NCBI GenBank assembly: GCA_944388215.1
Contig: CALXHT010000003.1
Coordinates: 45,616-109,615 of the forward strand
DNA: 64,000 nt
Source of the DNA: an uncultured Gemmiger sp.
GTDB lineage: Bacteria; Bacillota; Clostridia; Oscillospirales; Ruminococcaceae
Reading direction: 5' to 3'
Part shown: positions 23,469-31,242 of the stretch, piece by piece
Layout: every line of letters begins with the position of its first letter
How positions within the stretch are numbered: position 1 is the stretch's first letter
Notes under the pieces: model-generated
The model's input: the letters and a program-made list of their open reading frames with translations, nothing else
What the model was told of the DNA's origin: nothing
Databases searched by the model: none
Made by a program: the position numbers and the translations under genes

Positions 23469-26123
23469 ATGCCCAATGGAACATTACGCGTCTATGCCTC
23501 GGTGGCGGACCAGGCCGCACCGCTGGCCGGTGTCCGGCTGGCCGTGCAGGGGGAATCCGGCACCGTGCTGGCCCGGCTGGAAACCGACGCGGCCGGTGCC
23601 GCCGGGCCGCTGTCGCTGGAAGCTCCCGATGCCCGCTACAGCCTGGAAGAAGATAACCGGACGGTGCGCCCCTATGCCGTCTACCGGCTGATTGCCGAAG
23701 CGGACGGCTGGCAGGGGCAGATCCTGGACGGCGTGCAGGTCTTTGCCGGGCAGGAGACCGTCGCCCGTCTCTCCTTCCTGCCCGCAGCGCCCGCCGACGC
23801 TCCCACCCTGGCTGACACCCGGACCGAGGAGCAGCATGTGGAGATCGCCACCATTCCGCCCCACGTTCTCTTTGCCGGGGGCGGCGGCAGCGGCCCCACC
23901 CCGGAGGAGTCCCCCGACAGCCGGGTTCTCAGCGAGGTGGTGATTCCCAAAAAGATCACGGTACACCTGGGCAAGCCCTCGGCCAACGTGAGCAACGTGA
24001 CGGTGGGATTCCAGGAATACATCGCCAACGTGGCTTCCAGCGAGATCTATCCCACCTGGCCGGAGCAGGCCATCCGGGCCAACATTCTGACCCAGATCAG
24101 TCTGGCACTCAACCGCATCTGGACCGAATGGTACCCCAGCCGCGGCTATGCCTTCAACATCACCGGCTCGCCGGGCTACGACCAGGCCTATGTGGCCGGC
24201 CGCACCGTCTTTGCGGTGATGGAGCGCATCACAGCGGAACTGTTCAACACTTATGTGCGCCGTTCCGGCGACCAGGAGCCCTACTACACCGAATACTGTG
24301 ACGGCAAACTGGTGACCTGCCCCGGCATGAAGCAGTGGGGCACAGTGGATCGTGCCAACGAGGGAAAATCCGCCCTGGAGATCCTGCGGTACTACTATGG
24401 CAGCCGTGTCCAGCTGGTGACTTCCAACAACATTGCCGCCATTCCCTCCAGCTGGCCCGGCGTGACGCTGAAGCGGGGCTCCACCGGCACCAGCGTGCGC
24501 ATCCTGCAGCGGCAGCTTTCCCGCATCGCCAAGGACTATCCCTCCTTCGGCAAGCCGGAGGTCACCGGCACCTTTGACGCCGCCACCGAGCAGTGTGTCA
24601 AGAACTTCCAGAAGCAGTTCAGCCTGCCGGCGGACGGCCTGGTGGGCAAGGCCACGTGGTATAAAATCAGCTACATCTATGTCAGTGTGAAGGACCTGGC
24701 GGAGCTGACCAGCGAGGGCGAAACCGCCAGCGGCACCGAGAGTTCCGGCAGCTGGCCCGGGGTCGTGCTGCGCCGGGGTTCCAGCGGCAGCGAGGTGGAG
24801 CAGGTGCAGTTCTGGCTCTCCGAGCTGGCACAGTTCAACAGCGCCCTGCCCGATCTGACGGTGGACGGCAGCTTCGGCGCCGCCACCGAAAGAGCTGTGA
24901 AGATTTTCCAGCAGGAACAGGGCCTGACCGCCGACGGCGTGGTGGGGCAGTCCACCTGGAACGCGCTGTACGCCGCCTGGGTGTCCATGCAGAGTGACCT
25001 GGGCGGCACCGCCTGGCCCGGGGTGGTGCTGCGCCGCGGAGATACCGGCATGGACGTGCGGCTGGTCCAGTACTGGCTGCGGCTGGCGGCAGAGAACTAC
25101 GCCGCGCTGTCCTCAATCAGCGTGGACGGCAATTTCGGTGCCGCCACCCAGCGGGCCATCACGGGATTCCAGACGCTGTTCGGCCTGACCGCCGACGGTC
25201 TGGTGGGGCGCGCCACCTGGAACAAACTGAACGAGGTAGCCCTGGCCGTGGCCAACCAAATCGTGGAGCCCGATGTGGCCCCCGGCCAGTTCACCACCAC
25301 CGTGCGGGAGGGCAGCCGCGGCACCGCCGTGCGGGCCGTACAGTATTATCTGCGGCGGCTGTCGGCCTACTACAGCGACATTCCGTCGGTGACGGTGGAC
25401 GGTGTCTTCGGGGCGGCCACCACCCGGGCCGTCAAAGCCTGGCAGACTAGGGCCGGGTTGACGGCGGACGGCGTGGTGGGGCAGCTGACCTGGAACAGTC
25501 TGTACAGCGCAGCCCGGGCCTTGGCCGACAGCGGCCCCGTGGTACGCTCTTCTTCCCTGCCTGCCCCGGCATCCACCCTGCAGCCCGGAGATTCCGGGGC
25601 ATCCGTTCTGCGGCTGGACCGTCTGCTGCTCTTCCTGGGTCAGTGGCTGCCGGAGATCAACTTTCTGGGCAGCACCACCCCCAACGACGGGTACTCCGAT
25701 GATCTGGCCATCACCGTCCGCAGCGCCCAGCGGTATTTCGGCCTGCCGGAGACCGGCGAAGTCTCCCCTGCCGACTGGGAGGTCTTCCTCCGGGCAGCCC
25801 GGGCACTGGCCGAGGTGAACCCTGCCGCAGCCGCGCCGGAACCGGACGGCATCTGGCCCGCGGCCGCCCTGACACTGGGCAGTTCCGGGCCCGCCGTGCG
25901 GCAGGTGCAGCGCTGGCTGAACCGGATTGCATCGGTGGACCAGGGGTACAGCTTCGTGCCGGAGACCGGCGATCTGGACGAAGCCACCCAGGCCGCCCTG
26001 GAGAATTACCAGCTCACCGCCGGGCTGCCCACGCTGGGAGTGGTGGACGCCGCCACCTGGGAAAGTCTGCGCACGGCCGCCCTGGCCCTGTGCAGCACCT
26101 GTCAACAAGCCGAGGAGGGATAA
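23469..26123 (+). CDS. SpoIID-like protein with six peptidoglycan-binding domains
   Basis: An 884-residue protein without an obvious signal peptide. Residues 1 to about 125 are a Cna-B/transthyretin-like beta domain. Residues about 175-315 resemble the SpoIID/amidase-enhancer domain (FQEYIANVASSEIYPTWPE, MKQWGTVDRANEGKSALEIL). Then come six PG_binding_1-type repeats of about 90 residues starting near 329, 429, 515, 608, 702 and 795, most with WPGVxLRRGSxGxxVxxVQ and LTADGVVGxxTWN; the fifth is degenerate. Such proteins bind cell-wall or spore-cortex glycan. The ATG at 23469 is preceded by CAGGAGG. The next gene, an M15-like protein, starts four bases after the stop and uses an RBS inside this gene. 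Confidence 0.85.
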   Translation: MPNGTLRVYASVADQAAPLAGVRLAVQGESGTVLARLETDAAGAAGPLSLEAPDARYSLEEDNRTVRPYAVYRLIAEADGWQGQILDGVQVFAGQETVARLSFLPAAPADAPTLADTRTEEQHVEIATIPPHVLFAGGGGSGPTPEESPDSRVLSEVVIPKKITVHLGKPSANVSNVTVGFQEYIANVASSEIYPTWPEQAIRANILTQISLALNRIWTEWYPSRGYAFNITGSPGYDQAYVAGRTVFAVMERITAELFNTYVRRSGDQEPYYTEYCDGKLVTCPGMKQWGTVDRANEGKSALEILRYYYGSRVQLVTSNNIAAIPSSWPGVTLKRGSTGTSVRILQRQLSRIAKDYPSFGKPEVTGTFDAATEQCVKNFQKQFSLPADGLVGKATWYKISYIYVSVKDLAELTSEGETASGTESSGSWPGVVLRRGSSGSEVEQVQFWLSELAQFNSALPDLTVDGSFGAATERAVKIFQQEQGLTADGVVGQSTWNALYAAWVSMQSDLGGTAWPGVVLRRGDTGMDVRLVQYWLRLAAENYAALSSISVDGNFGAATQRAITGFQTLFGLTADGLVGRATWNKLNEVALAVANQIVEPDVAPGQFTTTVREGSRGTAVRAVQYYLRRLSAYYSDIPSVTVDGVFGAATTRAVKAWQTRAGLTADGVVGQLTWNSLYSAARALADSGPVVRSSSLPAPASTLQPGDSGASVLRLDRLLLFLGQWLPEINFLGSTTPNDGYSDDLAITVRSAQRYFGLPETGEVSPADWEVFLRAARALAEVNPAAAAPEPDGIWPAAALTLGSSGPAVRQVQRWLNRIASVDQGYSFVPETGDLDEATQAALENYQLTAGLPTLGVVDAATWESLRTAALALCSTCQQAEEG

Positions 26124-26127
26124 CGCC

Positions 26128-26817
26128 ATGGCGAAAGTATTTGTCTACGACAGCTACACCAACAAATTCTACACCTACAACCTGAACGAGAGCGATCCCA
26201 TGCCCTACAGTTCCGGCACCACACTGCGAGTGCGGGAGTTCCGCGGCTCCAGCAAGTCCAGCGTGCTGTGGACCACCGTGGCCGCCATGGAAGCCTGGAA
26301 CCTGACCCGGCGCCGCTACGGCAGCGGCATTCCGGTGGGGTACGCCTTCAAGCGCATCTGGGAGGGTGGCCACGGCACCACCAGCCAGCACTATGCCGGG
26401 GTGGCCTTCGATGTGGGGCAAAGCCTGGGCAGCACCGCCCGCAAAAAGATCTACGACACCGCCGTGGCCACCGGCGCCTGGGGGTATGTGGAGCCGCTCT
26501 CCATGACGCCCACCTGGGTGCACTTTGACCGCCGCTACGGCAAGCCGTCCTGTCCCAACACCACCGCCGGCTACCCCACCGTCCGCCGGGGCAGCCGCAG
26601 CACCTACGTGCTGATCCTGCAGGACGCCCTCAACGCCCTGGGCTATCCCACCGGTTCGCTGGACGGTGTCTTCGGCGCTGCCACCGAGAGCGCCCTCAAG
26701 GCCATCCAGAAGGACTTTTCCCTGACGGCCGACGGCGTCTGCGGCTGCAACAGCTGGAAGAAGATTGCCTCGGCGGCGGTGGGCATCGGCCGCACCTCCA
26801 CCGTGGTTGATAAATGA
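26128..26817 (+). CDS. M15-type (D-Ala-D-Ala carboxypeptidase-like) peptidase with peptidoglycan-binding domain
   Basis: A 229-residue protein. Residues about 60-140 match the peptidase M15A/VanX-like zinc domain: HYAGVAFDVGQ supplies HxxxxxxD ligands and PTWVHFD supplies the last histidine. Residues about 150-220 are one PG_binding_1 repeat (RRGSRSTYVLILQDALNALG, SLDGVFGAATESALKAIQ). It should cut peptide cross-links or D-Ala termini in the wall or cortex. GAGGAGG in the end of the preceding gene lies ten bases before this ATG, so the two are translationally linked and probably act together. Confidence 0.85.
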   Translation: MAKVFVYDSYTNKFYTYNLNESDPMPYSSGTTLRVREFRGSSKSSVLWTTVAAMEAWNLTRRRYGSGIPVGYAFKRIWEGGHGTTSQHYAGVAFDVGQSLGSTARKKIYDTAVATGAWGYVEPLSMTPTWVHFDRRYGKPSCPNTTAGYPTVRRGSRSTYVLILQDALNALGYPTGSLDGVFGAATESALKAIQKDFSLTADGVCGCNSWKKIASAAVGIGRTSTVVDK

Positions 26818-26835
26818 CAGACAGACTGCTATACT
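26807..26835 (+). promoter_or_regulatory. Promoter of the nitroreductase gene
   Basis: TTGATA (26807-26812), 17-base spacer, TATACT (26830-26835). The -35 overlaps the end of the preceding M15-like gene. Confidence 0.65.
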
Positions 26836-26866
26836 GATACCAAAATCAAGAAGGATGTGAATTGCT

Positions 26867-27442
26867 GTGGATATGATGGAATTTCTGCGCACCCGCCGCA
26901 CCTACCGCCGCTTTGAGCAGCGCCCCGTGGCCCCCGAGCTCCTGACCGAGGCCGTGGAGGCCGCTCGTATTGCCAGCTGCGGCAACAACCGGCAGACGCT
27001 GAAGTATATGATCGTGCAGAGCCCCGCCATGGTAGCCTCCGTGCAGCCGCTGGTGCACTGGGCCGCCAGCCTTCCGCCGGAACAGGGCTGCCCCAAACCG
27101 GGAGAACAGCCGGTGGCCTTCATCGCGGTGCTGCAGGACGAACGCCTGCCCGGCGGCAGCGACACCGACGTGGGGCTTGCCATGGGCAGCATGACGGCCG
27201 CCGCCTGGGCCCACGGGGTGGGCAGCTGCCTGATGGGTTCCATCGACCGCCCTGCCCTCACCCAGCTGCTGGGGCTGCCCGAGGGTGTCCAGCTGCGGTA
27301 CATGGTGGCCTTCGGCTATCCCAGCCACCAGAGCCATCTGGTCGCCGCCGTGGACGGCAACGTCAAGTACTATCTGGACGACGCCCGGGATTACTGCGTA
27401 CCCAAGCGTCCCCTGGAAGAAGTTCTGCTGAAAACCCTGTAA
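26867..27442 (+). CDS. Nitroreductase family protein
   Basis: A 191-residue FMN-binding oxidoreductase: residues 4-17 FLRTRRTYRRFEQR hold the basic FMN-phosphate site, and a central GLAMGSMTAAAWAHGVGSC with VAFGYPS completes the fold. Members reduce nitro or quinone groups with NAD(P)H; the physiological substrate is unknown. The GTG at 26867 gives a good distance from AAGAAGG; an ATG two codons later is possible. Own promoter and terminator, so monocistronic. Confidence 0.88.
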   Translation: MDMMEFLRTRRTYRRFEQRPVAPELLTEAVEAARIASCGNNRQTLKYMIVQSPAMVASVQPLVHWAASLPPEQGCPKPGEQPVAFIAVLQDERLPGGSDTDVGLAMGSMTAAAWAHGVGSCLMGSIDRPALTQLLGLPEGVQLRYMVAFGYPSHQSHLVAAVDGNVKYYLDDARDYCVPKRPLEEVLLKTL

Positions 27443-27454
27443 CATTCCACAGAA

Positions 27455-27486
27455 AATGTCCCCGGCCCGCATGGGCCGGGGACATT
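27455..27486. terminator. Bidirectional terminator between nitroreductase and GH13 genes
   Basis: AATGTCCCCGGCCC (27455-27468), loop GCAT, perfect 14-bp complement to 27486, with an A-rich left flank and TGTATTAT on the right. Confidence 0.85.
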
Positions 27487-27498
27487 GTATTATCTGTA

Positions 27499-29067
27499 TC
27501 AGCCGAGAATGGCAAAGCTCTGGGCGCCCAGGCGCAGTGTTTCACCCTGCACCTCTGCCTGCCCGATGACGAAGAGCGGCCGCGTGCCCTCCTCCAGCTT
27601 CAGCGGCAGGTCGGCCGCCGCACCCGCCGGGTTGACCGCACAGCACAGATCTCCGCGGCGCCAAGCAAAGGGACGGTAGTCCCCTTTGGCCTTGGGGGCA
27701 AACAGCACCTTGAAGGGCGCGTCGGCGTCCAGTTCCCGGTGGGCATGGCGGAAGGCCAGCAGGTCCTGCACGGTATGCCACAGACTGCCCGGGTCGGCCT
27801 GCTGGGCGGCCACGGTGGGGGCGTCCGCCGCCGGGTCCACCGGCAGGTAGAGGGCCGCCGGGTCAGCCTCCGAGAAGCCCAGGTTTTTCCCCGGCGCCCA
27901 CTGCATGGGGGTGCGGGAACCCGTGCGGAAGTAGCCGCCCTCCTTGGTGGGGAGCTTCTGGTACCGCATGCCGATTTCGTCCCCATAGTAAAGGAAGGGC
28001 GCACCGGGCATCGTGAAGATCATGGCGTAGGCCAGCCGCAGTTCGTCGGTGGTGAGCCCCGCCGACGGCCGCACGGTGTCGTGGTTGCAGGTGATCAGGC
28101 AGTACAGCCCGTCCTTGTGGGTTGCCTTGTAGCTGGGCAGCCAGTCGTCCAGGAATTTGTCGATGCCGGTGCCGGAATCCTTGCAGAAATAGGCCTTGCC
28201 GATGTGGCGTGGGTTGCTGTCCATCTCGCCGTCGTAGGCGCGCAGCAGCCAGTCGTAGCCGTTGCCCGCCTCGTTGAGCATGAAATCCATGTCAAAACCG
28301 CTTTTCAGCGACATCCGGGGGCCGTTCCATTCGCTGACCAGCGCCGCCTCGGGGAATTCTTTCTGCATCATGGCGGAAAGTTCCCGCCAGATGGCACAGG
28401 TATATTTCTTGTGCCGGGTGTCGTTCTTGACCAGGCTGGACGCCATATCCACCCGAAAGCCGTCGCAGCCCATGGACAGCCAGAACCGCATCACGTCCTT
28501 GATGGCCTCCACCGTGGCCCGGCAGTCCGGCGCATCGGTGGGCTGCTGCCAGGGCTGATGGATTTTGCCATAACCGTAGTTCAGCGCCGGCTGGCACTTG
28601 AAAAAGTTCAGGATATAGGTAGCGCTGCGCTCGCACTCCCCGCCGATGAACGGCATGCCGTCCCCCGAGGCAAAGCAGTGGTCGGTCCAGATGTACCGCC
28701 CGGAATACTCGTTTTTCTCCGCTTTGCTGCTGGCCAGAAACCAGGGATGCTCCTCGCTGGTATGGCCGGGCACCAGGTCCAGCAGCACATGGATGCCCTT
28801 TTCATGGGCGGTGCGGAACAGCTCGGTCGCGTCCTCGTTGGTGCCGTAACGCGGGGCGATCTTTTTGTAATCCCGCACATCATAGCCCGCATCCTTGAAG
28901 GGGGAATCAAAGCAGGGGTTGATCCAGATGGCATTGCAGCCCAGTTCCTTTATATAGTCCAGCTTCGCGATGATGCCCGGCAGATCCCCGATGCCGTCCC
29001 CGTTGGTATCGTAAAAACTCTGGGGGTAAATCTCGTAAAAGACCGCGTCCTTCAGCCACGTTTTCAT
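27499..29067 (-). CDS. GH13 family alpha-glucosidase/alpha-amylase-like enzyme
   Basis: A 522-residue intracellular glycoside hydrolase (no signal peptide). GH13 motifs in order: LLDLVPGHTSEEHPWF (region I), GFRVDMASS with the nucleophile aspartate (region II), LVSEWN with the acid/base glutamate (region III), TCNHDTVRPS (region IV). The start DAVFYEIYPQSFYDTNGDGIGDLPG is typical of the oligo-1,6-glucosidase/trehalose-synthase-like group. It probably acts on small alpha-glucosides taken into the cell; linkage specificity cannot be fixed. It has a sigma-A promoter and a palindrome in its leader. Confidence 0.9.
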   Translation of the reverse strand: MKTWLKDAVFYEIYPQSFYDTNGDGIGDLPGIIAKLDYIKELGCNAIWINPCFDSPFKDAGYDVRDYKKIAPRYGTNEDATELFRTAHEKGIHVLLDLVPGHTSEEHPWFLASSKAEKNEYSGRYIWTDHCFASGDGMPFIGGECERSATYILNFFKCQPALNYGYGKIHQPWQQPTDAPDCRATVEAIKDVMRFWLSMGCDGFRVDMASSLVKNDTRHKKYTCAIWRELSAMMQKEFPEAALVSEWNGPRMSLKSGFDMDFMLNEAGNGYDWLLRAYDGEMDSNPRHIGKAYFCKDSGTGIDKFLDDWLPSYKATHKDGLYCLITCNHDTVRPSAGLTTDELRLAYAMIFTMPGAPFLYYGDEIGMRYQKLPTKEGGYFRTGSRTPMQWAPGKNLGFSEADPAALYLPVDPAADAPTVAAQQADPGSLWHTVQDLLAFRHAHRELDADAPFKVLFAPKAKGDYRPFAWRRGDLCCAVNPAGAAADLPLKLEEGTRPLFVIGQAEVQGETLRLGAQSFAILG

Positions 29068-29081
29068 ACCTGACCTCCTGT

Positions 29082-29098
29082 GCGTACCGTCGGTACGC
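29082..29098. repeat. Perfect palindrome in the leader of the GH13 gene
   Basis: GCGTACC (29082-29088), GTC, GGTACGC (29092-29098). It lies between the predicted transcription start and the RBS of the GH13 gene, where a repressor operator would sit. The CCG-centred symmetry is loosely like LacI/GalR-family operators of sugar genes; the regulator is unknown. On the + strand it is followed by TTTTTT, so it could also act as a weak terminator, though no gene precedes it on that strand. Confidence 0.5.
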
Positions 29099-29111
29099 CT
29101 GTTTTTTCTTT

Positions 29112-29140
29112 ATACTAGTCAATCCAATGTGTCTTGTCAA
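29112..29140 (-). promoter_or_regulatory. Promoter of the GH13 gene
   Basis: Perfect TTGACA (29140-29135), 17-base spacer, TAGTAT (29117-29112) on the minus strand. Confidence 0.6.
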
Positions 29141-29234
29141 TTCCGCACTTTGTACAAAACGCTCTATAGATTTTCTGCTTTTCCACCAAAAAACGACCAT
29201 TCCGCCAAATTATTAACAAATTGTGGATAAGCCG

Positions 29235-29263
29235 TTGACATCGCCATGTCAGCGCGCTAAAGT
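29235..29263 (+). promoter_or_regulatory. Promoter of the cstA-like gene with embedded palindrome
   Basis: TTGACA (29235-29240), 17-base spacer, TAAAGT (29258-29263). A perfect inverted repeat TGACAT-CGCC-ATGTCA (29236-29251) overlaps the -35 and spacer, a position where a bound repressor would block RNA polymerase. TGTGGATAA (29222-29230), a DnaA-box consensus, lies just upstream. Confidence 0.6.
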
Positions 29264-29314
29264 AATGAAGCAAGCGATTGTAAGACTAATATTGGAAAAG
29301 AGGGAGTAAAAATC

Positions 29315-31042
29315 ATGAATACGCTTGTGATCGTTCTGATCGCAGCGGTGTGCCTGGTATGTGCGTACGCCGGGTATGGCCGCTGGATCGCCAAAAACTG
29401 GGGTATCGACCCCGACGCCAAAACTCCTGCTGTGCGGCTGGAAGATGGCGAAGACTATGTTCCCACCAACGGCTGGACCGTGTTCAGCCACCAGTTCTCC
29501 TCCATTGCAGGTGCAGGCCCCGTCACCGGTGCCATCCAGGCGGCCGCTTTCGGCTGGCTGCCCGTCCTGCTGTGGGTGCTGCTGGGCGGCATCTTCTTCG
29601 GTGCCGTCACCGACTTCGGCGCGCTGTACGCCAGCGTGAAGAATGACGGCAAGTCCATGGGCATGCTGATTGAAAAGTACATCGGCAAGCTGGGCCGCCG
29701 CCTCTTCCTTCTGTTCTGCTGGCTGTTCACCCTGCTGGTCATCGCGGCCTTCGCCGACATGGTGGCCAACACCTTCAACGCCTACACCACCACAGACGGC
29801 GTGACCTCGCTGGCCGCCGCTGCCCAGACCAACGGTGCCGCCGGCATGGTCTCCATCATGTTCATGGTGTTCGCCGTCATCTTCGGCCTGATCCAGAAGA
29901 AGTTCAACTTCGATGGCTGGAAGGAAGCCGTCATCGGCATCGTCTTCATCATCCTGTCCTTTGTGATCGGCTCCAACTTCCCCATCATCCTGGGCAAAGA
30001 GGGCTGGATCTACATCACCTTCGTCTACATCTTCTTCGCGGCGGTGCTGCCCATGTGGCTGCTGAAACAGCCCCGTGACTACATGACCACCTTCATGTTC
30101 ATCGCCATGATCATCGGCGCCGTGGTGGGCCTGGTGGTGGCGCATCCCGCCATGAACCTGCGTCCCTTCACCAGCTGGACCGTGGTCAGCGGTGAGAACG
30201 GCAGCCTCATCAGCGGCAGCCTGTTCCCCATCCTCTTCGTCACGGTGGCCTGCGGTGCCGTCTCCGGCTTCCACAGCCTGGTTTCCTCCGGCACCTCCTC
30301 CAAGACGGTGGAGAATGAGAAGGACATGCTGAAGGTCGGTTACGGCGCCATGGTGCTGGAAAGCCTGCTGGCTGTGCTGGCCCTCTGCGTGGCCGGGGCC
30401 TCCGCCGCGGCCGACGGCACCCCTGCCGCCGGTACCCCGTTCCAGGTCTTCAGCAACGGCGTGGCCGGTTTCTTTGAGATGTTCGGCGTGCCCGTCTATG
30501 CCGCCACCGTCTTCATGACGATGTGCGTTTCCGCTCTGGCCCTGACCAGCCTGGACGCCGTGGCCCGTATCGGCCGCATGAGCTTCCAGGAGCTGTTCAG
30601 CGTGGACGACATGAAGCATGCCGAGGGCTGGCGCAAGCTGTTCTGCAACACCTACTTCTCCACCATCGTCACGCTGGTCTTCGGCTTCATCCTGGCCAAG
30701 ATCGGTTACAACAACATCTGGCCGCTGTTCGGTTCCGCCAACCAGCTGCTGAGCGCTCTGGTGCTGGCTACCCTCTGCGTCTTCCTGAAGGTGACCGGCC
30801 GCAGCAACAAGATGCTGTTCCCGCCGCTCATCATCATGCTCTGCGTGACCTTCACCGCCCTGGTGCAGATCCTGGTGGGCTGCGTGCAGGCCTACATGGC
30901 CGGCAGCGCCACCTTCCTGATGCAGGGCCTGCAGCTGATCCTGGCCATCCTGCTGATCCTGCTGGGCGTCATCATCGTGGTCAACTCGCTGCGCGTCTAC
31001 GCGGCCAGCGAGAAGAACAGTGAGAAGGCTTCTGCGCAGTAA
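29315..31042 (+). CDS. cstA: CstA family transporter (carbon starvation protein)
   Basis: A 575-residue membrane protein with about 15 hydrophobic segments. Family motifs: NGWTVFSHQFSSIAGAGPVT near residues 50-70, GGIFFGAVTDFGALYAS, GFHSLVSSGTSSK, and LTSLDAVARIGRM. CstA/BtsT proteins of enterobacteria import pyruvate or peptides during carbon limitation; the clostridial short forms are less studied, so the substrate is inferred. GAGGGAG precedes the ATG. It is monocistronic, and the promoter carries a palindromic site that suggests control by a repressor. Confidence 0.9.
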   Translation: MNTLVIVLIAAVCLVCAYAGYGRWIAKNWGIDPDAKTPAVRLEDGEDYVPTNGWTVFSHQFSSIAGAGPVTGAIQAAAFGWLPVLLWVLLGGIFFGAVTDFGALYASVKNDGKSMGMLIEKYIGKLGRRLFLLFCWLFTLLVIAAFADMVANTFNAYTTTDGVTSLAAAAQTNGAAGMVSIMFMVFAVIFGLIQKKFNFDGWKEAVIGIVFIILSFVIGSNFPIILGKEGWIYITFVYIFFAAVLPMWLLKQPRDYMTTFMFIAMIIGAVVGLVVAHPAMNLRPFTSWTVVSGENGSLISGSLFPILFVTVACGAVSGFHSLVSSGTSSKTVENEKDMLKVGYGAMVLESLLAVLALCVAGASAAADGTPAAGTPFQVFSNGVAGFFEMFGVPVYAATVFMTMCVSALALTSLDAVARIGRMSFQELFSVDDMKHAEGWRKLFCNTYFSTIVTLVFGFILAKIGYNNIWPLFGSANQLLSALVLATLCVFLKVTGRSNKMLFPPLIIMLCVTFTALVQILVGCVQAYMAGSATFLMQGLQLILAILLILLGVIIVVNSLRVYAASEKNSEKASAQ

Positions 31043-31071
31043 GCTGTTTTTTCCCATTTGAGGCAGCAATC

Positions 31072-31100
31072 TTGACAAAATAGAGTGTAAAGGGTACAAT
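31072..31100 (+). promoter_or_regulatory. Promoter of the amino-acid ABC transporter operon
   Basis: Perfect TTGACA (31072-31077), 17-base spacer, TACAAT (31095-31100). Transcription should start at about 31106-31108, at the ATG of a short leader frame. Confidence 0.8.
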
Positions 31101-31106
31101 ACCGTT

Positions 31107-31160
31107 ATGGCCGCAACGGCGCGGCTGCGCGCTGCGCCGAGTTGCTGCCGGGATTTGTAG
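31107..31160 (+). CDS. Possible leaderless 17-residue leader peptide with tandem Cys codons
   Basis: The ATG lies at or within one or two bases of the predicted transcription start, so the frame would be translated without a 5' UTR. It encodes MAATARLRAAPSCCRDL and stops at TAG 31158. Codons 13-14 (31143-31148) are tandem TGC. The second TGC lies in a segment that can pair with the 5' arm of the downstream terminator. Leaderless polycysteine leader peptides are known attenuators of sulfur genes in mycobacteria. Translation of this one is an inference. Confidence 0.4.
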   Translation: MAATARLRAAPSCCRDL

Positions 31161-31198
31161 CTTGAACCCCGGTATTCCGCAAGAATACCGGGGTTTTT
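31146..31198 (+). promoter_or_regulatory. Leader terminator/antiterminator (attenuator) of the amino-acid ABC operon
   Basis: A perfect 12-bp terminator stem (31166-31177 with 31183-31194, loop CGCAA) followed by TTTTT sits between the only promoter and the first gene. An alternative stem pairs TGCCGGG (31146-31152) with CCCGGTA (31168-31174) and destroys the terminator. A further upstream hairpin GCAACGGCGC / GCGCC-GA-GTTGC (about 31113-31147) competes with that alternative. No second promoter is visible after 31198, so the operon must be read through this terminator. Known riboswitch motifs were not recognised. Confidence 0.7.
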
Positions 31199-31242
31199 AG
31201 CGGTATTGAGGGAATTGGATATCATTAAGGAGGAGCCCCATC

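Noticed and set aside
31165..31199. The leader terminator taken as the end of the cstA transcript
   Set aside because: A perfect sigma-A promoter lies between cstA and this terminator, so the structure is inside the leader of the next operon; it may still catch read-through from cstA.
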